NCBI GenBank assembly: GCA_003427395.1
Contig: BFEA01000121.1
Coordinates: 2,223,861 to 2,281,520 of the forward strand
Reading direction: 5' to 3'
Source of the DNA: Chara braunii
Taxonomy: Eukaryota; Streptophyta; Charophyceae; Charales; Characeae
DNA: 57,660 nucleotides
A program made the translations under genes and the position numbers. This document shows, piece by piece, positions 35,069 to 46,090 of this stretch. Within the stretch, counting starts at the first letter, position 1. Every line of letters begins with the position of its first letter. Under the pieces are notes generated by a model, which saw only the letters and a program-made list of their open reading frames with translations, searched no databases and was not told the DNA's origin.

Positions 35069-35341
35069 CTAGGCTACCAGAGTGGCCCGGGGTCACTTGC
35101 CCGACTGGGCCATAAAGAATAAAAATAATAAATTATTTTTAAATTTTATTTTTTATTTAAAATTTGGTAAAGAATTTCGATGTGACCTTGAGGCAAACGT
35201 TGTTCAGTTTATTTTTCTGCATAACATAGTTTTTTTCCAGATTTTTTCGATTTTTTTTTTGTTTTTTTTTTTGCTGGGACCTTCCCTTGTCCCTGCACGG
35301 GCTGGCCAGCCGGGACCCGGGCGGCCCGGCTGGTAGCCTAG
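35069..35341. mobile_element. MITE B nested in MITE A2, 273 bp
   Basis: Perfect 12-bp terminal inverted repeats CTAGGCTACCAG/CTGGTAGCCTAG, flanked by TATATATA on both sides within a TA tract of A2. Subterminal words are GGCCCGG, CCGGGAC and GGGCC, quite unlike those of A1/A2. The core (gaggcaaacgttgttcag, ctgcataacatag, cagatttttt) is recognisably the same as in A1, A2 and C. Confidence 0.85.
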
Positions 35342-35519
35342 TATATATATATATATATATATCGTCACAAACAGAACTGCCCGGTAATATATGTATATTT
35401 TTGTTTTTTCGGTTTTTGATTCTTAACTCATGATTAGCTACGATTTTGAACATGACTCCAAGGCAAAAGTTGCTTGTATTGTTACTTTACATAACATATT
35501 TTTTTTTTCAGATTTTTTT

Positions 35520-35523
35520 TGAG

Positions 35524-35571
<48 letters not shown>

Positions 35572-35597
35572 TTTTTTTTTTTTGAGTTTTTTGAGAA

Positions 35598-35630
<33 letters not shown>

Positions 35631-35815
35631 GGTAGGTCGGACAACCCCCTGTCTCTTATACACATCTAGATGTGTATAAGAGACAGCTATTGCTCTGAGA
35701 GAGGCTCCATCTATTGGTGGGGAGCAACACCTGCTGGAAAGCGGGTCCAGCGTCCCTGGACATTGCAGTCTTTTTTCTTTTTTTTTTTAAGAAAACAACC
35801 CGAGTAAATGCTAGN

Positions 35816-35846
<31 letters not shown>
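35520..35846. other. Unreliable assembly patch inside MITE A2
   Basis: Contains poly-T runs (35529-35569, 35601-35629), the adapter junction, a copy of part of the 33528-33645 sequence (35699-35814), an N (35815) and another poly-T run to 35846. MITE A1 has none of this at the matching place. It reads as mis-joined mate-pair sequence used to fill a homopolymer gap. Confidence 0.85.
35649..35686. other. Nextera mate-pair junction adapter (artefact)
   Basis: CTGTCTCTTATACACATCT at 35649-35667 is followed directly by its reverse complement at 35668-35686. This 38-bp palindrome is the circularisation junction of Nextera mate-pair libraries (two Tn5 mosaic ends) and is synthetic, not genomic. Confidence 0.98.
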
Positions 35847-35851
<5 letters not shown>

Positions 35852-35936
35852 CGCGTTCGGAGGGTTTTGGGCGCTTGTTCTCGTTCGGGCGAACATGTTC
35901 GCGTTCGCCTCCGGACGCGAACACGGTGCTACGTAG

Positions 35937-36284
35937 CCTACCTCTTGGTTGCACTGCCGACTTTTTGACTAGAAGAAGCATAGTCTTGGTTCGTCTAGAG
36001 TTGGAGTAGAGGGGATTCAAATAGAACATGGGAGGGGTAGTCAATCAGATCTTAGACCCGTAGGGGACACGACTCTTGAAACTTGTTACAGGAAGGGGGG
36101 AGGCGGTGTTCAAATAGAGCACGGGGCAGGGTGAAGTGGTGTTCACATAGAGCACGGGAGGGTGAAGTGGTGTTCACATAGAGCAGGGGGGGATGAAGTG
36201 GTGTTCAAATAAAGCACAACAAGGGGGCAAATTGTTACAAGCACACGGTTTTACCACATACATATGACAAGTAAGGGCATCCAA
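35937..36284. repeat. Right arm segment flanking MITE A2
   Basis: Reverse complement of about 10440-10670: tgccgactttttga, tctagagttgga, and a run of agcacggg-type phrases (36119-36215) that is slightly expanded here (gtgttcaaatagagcacgg repeated four times at about 32-40 bp spacing). Confidence 0.75.
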
Positions 36285-37945
36285 GAGTGAGGTGAAACAT
36301 CACCAAGTGAGAGACTTAGAAAGCACGAACATGGAACTAGACATCACATTTGCACAAGGGTGAAGCGAAACATCACCAAGTGAGAGACTTAACAAAATGC
36401 ATGAGTACCACTAGACAAGGCACTTGCACATGACTAGCGAAACAACTAATGAGTCAAGCGGAACGTTACCAAGTGAGGGATTGACAAAATGCATGAGTGA
36501 TACTAAACAAAGCACTTGCACATAACTAGTGAAGCAACCAAGAGAGAAGCAAAACATCACCAAGTGATGGATTGACAAACTGCATGAGTGACACTAGATA
36601 TGCACTCGCACATGACTAGTGACGCAACTAATTAGTGAAGTGGAACATCACCAAATAAAGGATTGACAAAATGCATGAATGATACTAGACAAAGCATTTG
36701 CACATAACTAGTGAAGCAACCAAGAGGGAAGTTGAACATCACCAAGTGATGGATTAACAAACTTCATGAGTGACACTAGACAAGACACTCACACATAACT
36801 AGTGAAACAACTAATGAGTGAAGTGGAGGAAAATCACCACGTGAAGGATTGACAAAATTTATGAGTCATACTAGACAAAACACTTGCACATGACTAGTGA
36901 AGCAACCAAGAATGAAGTGGATTATCACGAAGTGAAGGATTGACAAAATGCATAAGTGATACTAGACAAACACTTGCACATAACTAGTGAAACAACTAAT
37001 GAGTGAAGCGGAACATCACCAAGTGAAGGATTGACAAAATGCATGAGTGGTACTGGAGAAAACACTTGCACATGACATGTGAAGCAACCAAAAGTGAAGC
37101 GGATCATCACCAAGTGAAGGATTGACAAAATGCATGAGTGATAGTAGAGAAAGAACTTGCACATAACTAGTGAAGCAACTAATAAGTAAAGCGGAACATC
37201 ACCAAGTGGGGGATTAACAAAATGCATGAGTGGTACTAGACAAAACACTTGCACATGACCAGTGAAGCAACCAAGAGTGAAGCGGATCATCACCGAGTGA
37301 AACATTGACAAAATGTGTGGGTGATACTAGGCAAAGCACTTGCACATAACTAGTGAAGCAACTTAAAGAGAATTTGAGCATCGCCAAGTTTTGGATTGGC
37401 AAACTGCATGAGTGACACTAGACAGGACACTCGCATATGACTAGTGAAGCAACTAATGAGTGAAGCGGAACATCACTAAGTTAAAGAATTGACAAAATGA
37501 ATAAGTGGTATTAGACAAAACATTTGTACATGACTAGTGAAGCAAACAAGAGTAAAGTGGATCATGACCAAATGAAGGATTGACAAATTGCATTAGTGAT
37601 AATAGACAAAGCACTTGCACATAACTAGAGAAGCAACTAATGAGTGAAGCGGAACATCATTAAGTGAAGGACTGACAAAATGCACGAATAGTACTCGACA
37701 AAACACTTGCACATGACATGTCAAGCAACCAAGTGTGAAACGGATCATCAGCAAGTGAAAGATTGACAAAATGTACGAGTTATACTAGACAAAGCACTTC
37801 TACGTAACTTGTGAAACAACTAATGAGTGAAGTAGACCATCACCAAGTGAAGGATTAACAAAATGCATGAGTAATACTAGACAAAACACTTACACGTGAC
37901 TAGTGAAGCGACCAAAAGTGAGCGAAACATTACCAAGTGAATGAT
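36285..37945. repeat. 91-bp satellite array, right arm, about 19 units
   Basis: Unit starts (gtgaagcggaacatcaccaag) fall near 36288, 36361, 36452, 36541, 36634, 36726, 36818, 36912, 37003, 37096, 37186, 37277, 37369, 37459, 37552, 37645, 37735, 37826 and 37917. Units alternate between a caactaatgagtgaag... and a caaccaagagtgaag... form over much of the array, a two-unit (182 bp) higher-order period. Confidence 0.88.
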
Positions 37946-39060
37946 TGATCAAATCAAACTACATGCACAAGGCTACTATGGGTAATGTCCAAAACAACGG
38001 TTTACATAGTAGTGAAAAAACAAACAAAACAAGAAAGATGAAGCACACTACAGTGGAAAAAAGGCAAGAATCGAAGTTGCTATTTATTTTCAAGTGGAAG
38101 ATTGATCAAAATTTGGAGAGAAATGAGACAAAACACATACACAAGGCTAGTATGAGCTATATCCAATGTAGTGATTTACATAATAATAAAAAAGTGGACA
38201 AAATAAGGAAGATGAAGTAAACTACAATAGAAAAAGGAAAAAATTAAAGTTGCAATTTACTTCTCAGTCGAAGATTGATCAACACTTGGAAAGAATTGAA
38301 ACCAAACATATCCACAAGGCTAGTATGAAGAAGACCCAAAGTAGCGATTTACGTTGCACTGAAAGAGTGAGAAAAACAAGGAAGATGAAAAATACTACAA
38401 TAGAAAAAGGCAAGAATCAAAGTTCTGGAATATTGATGAAAACTCGGAGAGAAATGAGACAAAACGCATGCACTAGGCTAGTATAACAAGAACCAAAGTA
38501 ACAATTTACATGGTGGTTTAAGAATGGAGAAAACAAGAGAAATGAACCACAGTACACTAGAAAAAAACAAATATCAAACTTGCGATTTACTTCCAAGTGG
38601 AAGATTGATAAAAAAATGGAGAGAAATGAGACATAACACATGCATAAGTTTAGGATGAGCAAGAACAAAAATAATGATTTACATAGTAATGAAAAAATTA
38701 ACAACACAAGAGAAATGAAGCACACTACAGTAGAAAAAAACAAGCATCATTGTTGCGATTTACCTCCAAGTTGACAATTGATCAAAACTTGGACATAAAA
38801 GAGACAAAACACATGCCAAAAGTCTTCTTTGAACAAAAACCAAAGTCACGATGTACATAGTAGTGGAATAATGGACAAAACAAAAGAAATGAAGCACAAT
38901 ATACTAGAAAAAGGCAAGAATCAAAGTTGCAGTTAACTTCAAAGTGGAAGATTGATAAAAATTTGGAGAGAAATGAGACAAAACACATGCACAAGGTCAG
39001 TATGATAAAAAACCAAAGTCGCGATTTACATAGTATTGGAAGAATGACCAAAGTAGAGGC
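37946..39060. repeat. 172-bp satellite array, right arm, about six to seven units
   Basis: Reverse complement of the 8050-9870 array. Units contain aagtggaagattgatcaaaa, gagacaaaacacatgcaca, ggctagtatgagc and cgatttacatagtagtg. Lys-rich plus-strand frames are by-products. Confidence 0.88.
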
Positions 39061-40516
39061 AAGCTCTAGTGGAGAGATTACATCTTATTCTTCACATGGT
39101 TGGGATGATAATCATAAAAAGAAAAGAGAAGGAAAAAGAACAAGTTGGCCGAGAGAAGGAAAATAGAAAGGAGAAGGAGAAAAGAAGAAAAATAAGGAGA
39201 AATAAGGAAGGGTAAATAGAAAAAAAGAGAAGGAAAAAAAAAAAAAAAAAAAAAAAAAAAACGAAGAAGAAGAAGTGGAAGGTGTGAAGAAAGAGAGCAC
39301 CTTCTCCTTTTCCACTCACCTCCTCTAATGCCTTGGTCTTCATCTGTCAACCTTGGTGATGTCCTTTCTTCCTTTGCATACTTGCCCTTCAGGCTATGAC
39401 TTCCTCCTTCCTCAAACCGTCATCATTCTCCTTTCCTCAGTCTCTCTCTGACTATGACAAACACCTATCACTAAGGTTATTCGGTTTTTCCCTCTAGGAG
39501 GGCTAAGTAGACTCCAACTAGCCTTTCTCTCTTTCTCACAGCCTGAGGGCTATGACGGATCACACCCCTAGGCCAACACCACCTCTACCAGCCTCAGTAA
39601 CTCTCCTCACTAGCCCAGAGTTTCCCTCAAGCTCCTAAGCTTGTAGAGGTTCCCCTCCTCTCACTCCGGTTGAGTGTAATGTTCTCTTGAGTTCATGTGG
39701 TCAATATGTACTTGCCTCATAAAAATGTAAGTGTGGCGGGCTGCTCCCCCATCTTAAATAGGTTGGGCACAACACTTCGGCGAGCCCATGGGCCTTTCCA
39801 TGTGCTCAATGGTGAACCAAGGAACCCCCAAGGCTCTCCCTCACTGGTAGGCCTCTTTGGGAGTACCTGAACTTTCTTTTGTCAATAACATGCAGTCCAA
39901 GTGGTTGTTCCCGACTCGGATTACCTCTAGAGCCTCCACATGCCTCATTTACATCTTCAGATGCTGCCTCTTGGGTCCGAATAATCAAGGGGCAACCTTA
40001 CTTGAAAGAAAAAAACCTTATGTATTTTTTTGAAGTTTTTCTCAATTTTTTCTAGTCCTACCCCTCTTTGGGTAAGCCAAGGTACTTTCTTGTACCTTGG
40101 TTCATTTTCTACCTTGGATCTGTCTGAGATCCAATGCTAGGAATAATCTGAGCTAACCACAAGTGCCCTATGCTTCAAATTTGAGTCTCATGACTCACCT
40201 TTTCAATTTTTTGTGCATATGGTATCCGTTTTCGGCTAAATGCACTATTTTTTTATTTTTATTTTTATTTTTTCAATTTTTGGCTGCCAATTCATTCCGA
40301 AGTTGGTCGTTTGAGTTCGTAAAAAAAAAAATGACCATATTGTCTCCTCCATCGATTTGAATCTCAGATCTATGACCCAAAAGAAAACCAGCCAAATCCT
40401 TTTTGCTTTTTCTCTCATTTTCACCTTTTTAATTTAGATATTGTTGAGATAATGCCCCAAGGGCCTTATCTCTTCACTCCAAATTCGCTTCCACTAAATC
40501 CAAAGTGACGAGGGCA
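39061..40516. repeat. Right arm segment, mostly without a left-arm partner
   Basis: 39061-39300 mirrors 7850-8050, including a purine tract and A run. From about 39300 to 40440 no left-arm match was found: either deleted from the left arm (where the poly-T tract now sits) or gained on the right. No supported ORF. Confidence 0.5.
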
Positions 40517-42740
40517 AAGTAGGGACATGCCAGTCCCTACCGTGTCAGTCACAACCGGTCGGCCCATCCCCCATTACCTTTTTCTCTACCTTTGTCTCAT
40601 TCTCCCTCCTTTTTCTCTCCTTTTTCTTTTCTTTTTTTTTATTTCTGATGTTGAGACTTTTTATAGGCCATGGATCTTGATCTTGATCAATTTGTGGTCT
40701 TTTATTTCTCATATCACAATAATGGAGCCCCTACACTCATGGGGGTTTCATTCTGCTTCCGTTAGTCTCAATTTTTTGCCCCCTTACTCCGATTTTTCCT
40801 TGGCAGCCTATTTTTTGCATAGGGGCCCTTGGGGCTCTATTTTCTCTCGCTTGTCTAGTCTAAGATATCTCAGACTACAAGGTAGGCCTTCTTCCTTTAT
40901 TTCTCCCTCCCTTTTCTCCAAATTCTGCTCGCCTTGGCATTACTAGTGTTTGCACTAGTAATTGCTAATGTTTATTTAACGCTAGATCATGATCTTGACA
41001 GTGCATCTTGCTTTATTTGTCAAATCCTCATGTTGGTTCACAGTTTCATTCAGACAACTCAAGTTCCTGCCATGCATCCTACACTAGTCTCTCTCGCCGG
41101 ATAGTCCCGCGAGTACATGTCTCAATTTTTGACTACTCTTATTCAGACCTATCTAGTCCCCCGCATTGTCCCTCATGGCATCCCATTTTTCTTTTGGGCT
41201 TCCTAGTCCCAGACAGTCCTAATCTCTCCTTCCTATGTGTCTCAACTGTGTCAAATATTCCCAACCGCTAGCTCGTCATCTCACGGTTGTCATTTACCGT
41301 CTCCACTTGCTCCATGCTTGAGACACTTTTTTCTAGTGTCTTGATTGTGCTGAGATTCATTTTCCCTTGGCCTTGGCACCCCCGTGCAGTCCATTAATTC
41401 TCGGAGTGCAATGCTGGTCATTTTATTAGTTTCATTACCCCCACACCTGCCCCGAACTGAAACACAATGAGGCAACACATTTCCAAGTGCATCCAAGTTC
41501 AATATTGGCTTCGGATGTACTTGAAACATGTGTCCTCCTCCTCTTGCAATCCGTTGTATCTTGGTTGCAAGAGATCTTGATTTTATTTTTCTTCTCAAGA
41601 AAATTCAAAAACAATTAAGATACTCTGCAACCGATTCACCCTAGGATGAATCATGTCCATAATACATTAGTCAACTAACCGTTTTTGACAGTTAATGGTC
41701 CTTTTCTTTTTCTTTTTCTTTTTCCTATAAGATTTAGACAGTAGGGACTTGTCAGTCCCTACTATGCCATTCCTTACTGATGACCAACTCACTCCCTCCT
41801 TCTCCACCTCTTTTGTCTCACCCACCCTTTTTTTTCTCTCCATTTTTTTTTTTTTTTTTTTTTTTTTTGACATGACAAGTCTCTTCTACGACTCTCTCGC
41901 TCGATCCCACTACTGTTTACATTAGTGGTGTTAATATTTCGAGTCGTTAGATCTTGATCTCGACGATGCATCTCTCTTTGATTATTCATTCCTCATGTCG
42001 CCTCATAGTTCTCTTAGCACAACTCGAGTCCTCGATACTTGTCCCGTACAAGTCCCCGACATTAGTCCCGTCGGTAGTCCAACCGGTCCCGATGCCAATT
42101 CGTAATTATTTTTATTAGACCCCACTTGGTTCCCGACATCACTCCCGATGTCGTCCCAATTTTATGTGAGACTCTCTCGTCCCCGATAGTCCCAATTTCC
42201 TCCTCCCCATATGTCTCAAGTGTGCCAAATATTCTTGGCCGCGTGATCTTGATCTCGCGGTCGTCGCTCATTGCGGTAATTAGTCCTTATGCTTGAGGCT
42301 CTCTTTTCTAGTGTCTTGCGGCCATCAACTACATGAAGGCTCATTTTCACATGGCCTTGACACTCCCTTGTAGCCCATTAAATCTCGGATTGCAATGATG
42401 ACCCTTTTCATACTCCCATTGTCCCCGCACTTGCCTCAAACTGAAACAAAATGGAGCGGCACATCCCCAAGTGCATCCGAACCCAATATATGGCTCGAGA
42501 TGTACTTGAAACATATGTTTGCTTTACTTTTTGTGATCCGTTGCATCACGATCTACTTCCCTCTTGTTTTATCTTGATTTTCTTGTCGAAAATTCAAAAA
42601 AATCAAGACATTTTGTAACTGTTTCATCCTAGGATAAGTTTCGTTACAAAATGTACCTAAAACTTGTGTTTTATTTTTCTCTAAATGTCCGTTTTTATCC
42701 CAACTGCATCTAGATTTGATGCAGTCTTGTTCAAGGCACC
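40517..42740. repeat. Two diverged direct repeats of about 1 kb in the right arm
   Basis: 40517-41660 and 41737-42640 share, in order, agtagggac..gtcagtccctac, agatc(a/t)tgatct(t/c)gac, the tcctatgtgtctcaa/ccatatgtctcaa phrase, ttttctagtgtcttg, the aatattgg..tcg(g/a)atgtacttgaaac module and tcatcctagga. The first copy carries about 250 extra bases (about 40680-40960). The left arm keeps roughly one and a third units. Confidence 0.75.
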
Positions 42741-43265
42741 TACACCTCTTTTGTGGAGGCGCAATTGCATCCCTTTTGCGTCCCTTTTCTATTTCAAGGC
42801 CTAGAAGCCTCAAAATCGAAACTCTCCCTCTCTTTTTTTAGCCTTTCTCATTTGGCTCCCAAGGGCCACTGATTTTTCAGATTGCCCGTGCTTGGCCACT
42901 TATTTAGGTGACACCTACTAGTCCTTTTGCACCCTTCTTGCTTGGTTCACGGCCTTCGGCTTTCATCATGCCGTATTCAGATGGCCTCCTAGGCCACATT
43001 CTAGGACCCCATATGCCGACACTAAGGCGCTATTTTCCTTGGTGTCGTCGGTCCCCCTTCTTCCTGTGGTACTAACATTTGGGTATTTTTTGTTTTTTGG
43101 CGGTCCTCCTTCAAGAAGGGCCGCCTTTACTAATTTTGTATAACTCTTTGCTAGCCGCAACTCAATGGTCTATTGCTGGATTTAAGGTTCTGGCAGTCTC
43201 GAGTCCCATCTTGGGTCTTTGGCGCCGATGATCCCGTCTGAGTCCTTCATCTATATTTTTCCTCC
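42741..43265. repeat. Right arm, outermost segment
   Basis: Reverse complement of 5781-6300, with gttttttggcggtcctc (43091) mirrored at about 5935. Similarity ends within about ten bases of the start of the gypsy fragment at 43268, so the arm was cut or joined there. Confidence 0.72.
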
Positions 43266-43267
43266 CA

Positions 43268-44384
43268 CAACCATTGTATCTGACAAAGATGTGAGATTCA
43301 CCGGAGAATCTTGGCAAAATATGATGGAAGCTTACAACACCAGATTGACTATGTCGTCAGGATGACATCCTGAGACTAACGACCAAACGGAACAAATGAA
43401 CAAGTTGTGCCAACAACTCCTACGCATGTATGTATGCCCTGACTAGATTAATTGGGATGAAAACCTACCCAAAATTGCAAGTGCATATATTAATAGTGTA
43501 CACACTTCTACATGACACACACCTAATGCACTGCATAAAGGTTGGCAACCTCTGAGACCAATTGACTCCCTAACAAGGGACCAAATCCAGAAGCTTCCCC
43601 CACGAACCCGATAATTTGCAGTTCTCTATGAGCAAGTCATTCAGAAAGCAAAAGATAATATAAAGAAAGCCCAATAAAAAATGATTGAACATGCAAACAA
43701 ACATAGAAGGCATGCACAATTCAAAGAAGGAGATATGGTTTGGGTTAAATTTAACGAATTCTTGAGGAAAATTTCTCGCAGAAACTGCTACCCGTCTACT
43801 ATGGACCCTGGGAAGTTCTCAAAGTAATAGGGTGCGTCAGTGGATTGTCCTACCGAGTTGACATTGCCCTTCATCTAAAGACCTACCCAGTCTTCCATGC
43901 CTCTAAGTTGTTACCCTACCTTGAAAGAGAGAAATTCCCCAATAGACTGTCCTTATTTCCTTCTTTAATGGATGGCAGGTACCCAGAAGAGAAGATACTT
44001 GATCATGAGTTTTTCTCAAGTGGAGCCAAAGGAAGACTGCAAAAACAATACACGGTAAAATTTTCTAACCAACTTGTGAAAAAAGTTGGTTTAACAAAAG
44101 AGAACTCCTACCTACTGCTCTTGAGATCATTTATGCATACGAGAGAAGTACGAGGACAAATAATGCTTGAACAAATATTTTTTGCGATGGACTTCGAAAT
44201 CGGGCAGGATGGAATGTTGTACTCCGCCCTCACAGACCTTGAAAAGATCAAAGAGGCCTTAGGAAAAGGGCCCAGACCGACAATTGACCAAAATATCAAC
44301 AGTCAACTCGTGGACCCAGACCCAGATCCGAGAAGTCAAAGTCAACACATACGATTTCTTGGTCGTTCATCTGGAATGATCTAA
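43268..44384 (+). pseudogene. Ty3/gypsy integrase fragment, truncated at the arm boundary
   Basis: Begins abruptly inside the integrase core with TIVSDKDVRFTG (second catalytic Asp). After an in-frame TGA comes HPETNDQTEQMN with the Glu, then a connection with KAKDNIKKAQ and the GDMVWVKF motif, with further stops (four to five). A frameshift leads to the 179-residue frame 43845-44384, which holds YPVFHASKLLPYL and a pol C-terminal tail. It is related to, but clearly different from, the integrase at 57030. The first Asp and everything upstream are missing. Confidence 0.85.
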
Positions 44385-45273
44385 CGGTGGTCTGCAGGTT
44401 TCGGAAGATTCAGGCCTCAAGGGGTCCAAACCGAAACTGGGACAAATTGGATATGAGTCGTCAACATTCGAAAGAGGTCGGACCCTCACATGGACAAAAG
44501 CTGACTCTAGACAACACGAGTCAACATTGTATAGAGTTAACATCTCCAATGCTTGGTCATTGAGTCGTGCGAGATGCTTGCGGCTTCGATGCTGCATGTG
44601 AGACTTGAGAGGAGGACGTTGGCGCCATGCTTTTTCGTGGGCACCAACCATATGTTGTAATAAGAGAGGAGAGAGAGGGAAAGCAACCATTGTTGCAACC
44701 ATAGACGACGACGAGGTAGTGAGGAGAGAGAGAGTGTGTGTGGGCGAGATGTGATGTCGTGTGTACGTACTTGGTCTCACCTGATGTGATGTTGTTGCTG
44801 ATTCTGCTCGTTGCTAAATCATTGCTCGTCTAGGAGGGGCTGCGTTCACAACATCCACGTGTCATACTATGTACAAATTGCTAACATGGTAGAGGACGGG
44901 AAGCCTGGACAAGAAAAGGGACTTGAATGCTACGATATTCTTCTCCTTCCATCTGTTTTTCTTCCTCCTCCCTGTTCTAGTCTGGATACTCTTGACTTGG
45001 AGACTTTACAAATGGTAATGAATAATTATGTACTTCAATGATTTCGAATTGATCGACTAGCTGGAATAATTAACTCGACGTTGCACAACATTGTTATCTC
45101 ATTACATTGCTATCTGACAACATGATTGTCTGACGAGACTGGGCTCATTACATTTCGATTGATTGATTGATTTGTTTTTTTTTCCTTTTCGATTGTGTGT
45201 GTGTACGCAGGGGGGAGGCGACCCCCCCACAATCAATCAATCAATTTTATTTACGTTTATTTTTATTTTGATG
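44385..45273. other. No gene; possible gypsy 3' end or LTR debris
   Basis: Follows the integrase fragment and may include its PPT and LTR, but no second LTR copy exists in the window to prove it. Contains short GA-rich (44660-44745) and gattgattgatt runs (45160-45175, mirrored at 45230). Short frames have no motif. Confidence 0.45.
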
Positions 45274-45345
45274 ATCCATCCATCCATCCATCCATCCATT
45301 CATCCATCCATCCATCCATCCATCCATCCATCAATCAATCAACCA
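45274..45345. repeat. (ATCC)n microsatellite passing into ATCA
   Basis: About 14 ATCC units, one altered to ATTC, ending in atcaatcaatcaa. Confidence 0.95.
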
Positions 45346-45369
45346 GTCAATTGCGTACAAAGGTGCCAA

Positions 45370-45449
45370 AGTCAATAGGGACGTGTTGTACGGGCCTCAG
45401 GAGGTTGTACGTAGTTGTACGAAATTTCGTACATCCCGTCCCCGTACAT
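45370..45449. repeat. GTAC-rich cluster, possible end of another MITE
   Basis: Six or more GTAC palindromes lie within 80 bp (gttgtacggg, ttgtacgtagttgtacg, tttcgtacatcc, cccgtacatgg). Gypsy homology stops exactly where it begins (about 45450). Read outward on the minus strand the end GTAGTCCCCATGTACG resembles the MITE A end GTAGCACCGTGTTCG, with a new word. The other end was not found. Confidence 0.35.
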
Positions 45450-46090
45450 GGGGACTACACGAGCCTCGAGCTTGCGTATGATATCCATCATGACGGGATC
45501 CTTTTTATAGGCGTCCACCAGAGATCGAGTTAGTACGTCAAATAGACCAAACTCCGGCGCACTAGATAATTTGCCCTATCTGAAAGTGCATCCGCAACCT
45601 TGTTGTATTCCCCCTTCAAGTACTCAAGCTTGAAGTCATATTGATCGATGACCTCAATCTATCGCTTGAGCGCATTGGAGAGGGTAGGTTGTGTCTTAAT
45701 CTATTTGAGGGTTTGATGATTAGATCTCACATAATAGAACGTGCCCAACAGATAGTGCCTCCAATGGACCAAGGCCTTGTACAGGGCATACAACTTGTGC
45801 TCGTACGTGAATTTTGCTAATTTATGAGATAACATCTTCTTGATCAAGTATTCGATAGACCTCAACTTCTTCCCTCCTATTGCGTTAGCACTACACCAAT
45901 GTATATTGGTTTGCGTCGGTGGTCACAATACGACTTATCCGGATTAGGAAGCATCAGGGTCTCGTAATGTGCAGAAACACACTTCAATTGTTTGAAGGCT
46001 CTCTCGCAATTATTCGTCCACTCTCATAGGGTGTCAAGGCGTGTAAGGTTTGTCAAGGGGGAAGTAATTAAACTAAAGTTCTTTACAAAG
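45450..46090 (-). pseudogene. RNase H fragment of the minus-strand gypsy copy
   Basis: The minus strand reads, in mixed frames, KLYALYKALVHWRHYLLG, QTLK, DQYDFKLEYLKGEYNKVADALS and then a KKDPVMMDI phrase before homology ends. These match the RNase H of the partner element, with several stops. Confidence 0.8.

Larger units (their letters stand above)
34941..35936. mobile_element. MITE A2, hAT-like, interrupted
   Basis: Flanked by perfect 8-bp duplications CCTACCTC (34933-34940 and 35937-35944), with terminal inverted repeats CTGCATAGCACGG and, reversed, CTACGTAGCACCG. Ends and core match A1. It holds MITE B at 35069-35341 and, at about 35520-35846, an assembly patch with poly-T, adapter and unrelated sequence. 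Without these it would be close to A1 in size. The left arm has the empty site near 10660-10676. Confidence 0.85.
5781..43265. mobile_element. Giant foldback-like inverted-repeat structure (about 37.5 kb)
   Basis: Ten blocks of the left side reappear in reverse complement and reverse order on the right. Anchor pairs: 5800-5980 with 43060-43250; 6370-7690 with 41430-42740; 8050-9870 with 37946-39060; 9871-10430 with 36285-37945; 10500-10690 with 35937-36110; 10800-11100 with 34190-34460; 11110-11335 with 33345-33510; the 54-bp minisatellite 11336-12002 and 21296-22350 with 32190-33345; 22360-22480 with 32077-32190; 22700-23935 with 30705-31990. Arms are clearly diverged (perhaps 20-25% by eye). 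Foldback/Galileo-type elements have long terminal repeats made of tandem subrepeats, which is the closest known form; an old inverted segmental duplication is the alternative. No TSD was found at the outer ends. Confidence 0.75.

Noticed and set aside
35438-35679. Frames containing CIRDR or CLLYTSRCV
   Set aside because: These are translations of the Nextera adapter and poly-T, a known contamination signature.
5781-43265. Inverted repeat as a plain assembly artefact
   Set aside because: The arms differ throughout and have different insertions with target duplications, which an assembly duplication would not give; only the local patch at 35520-35846 looks artificial.
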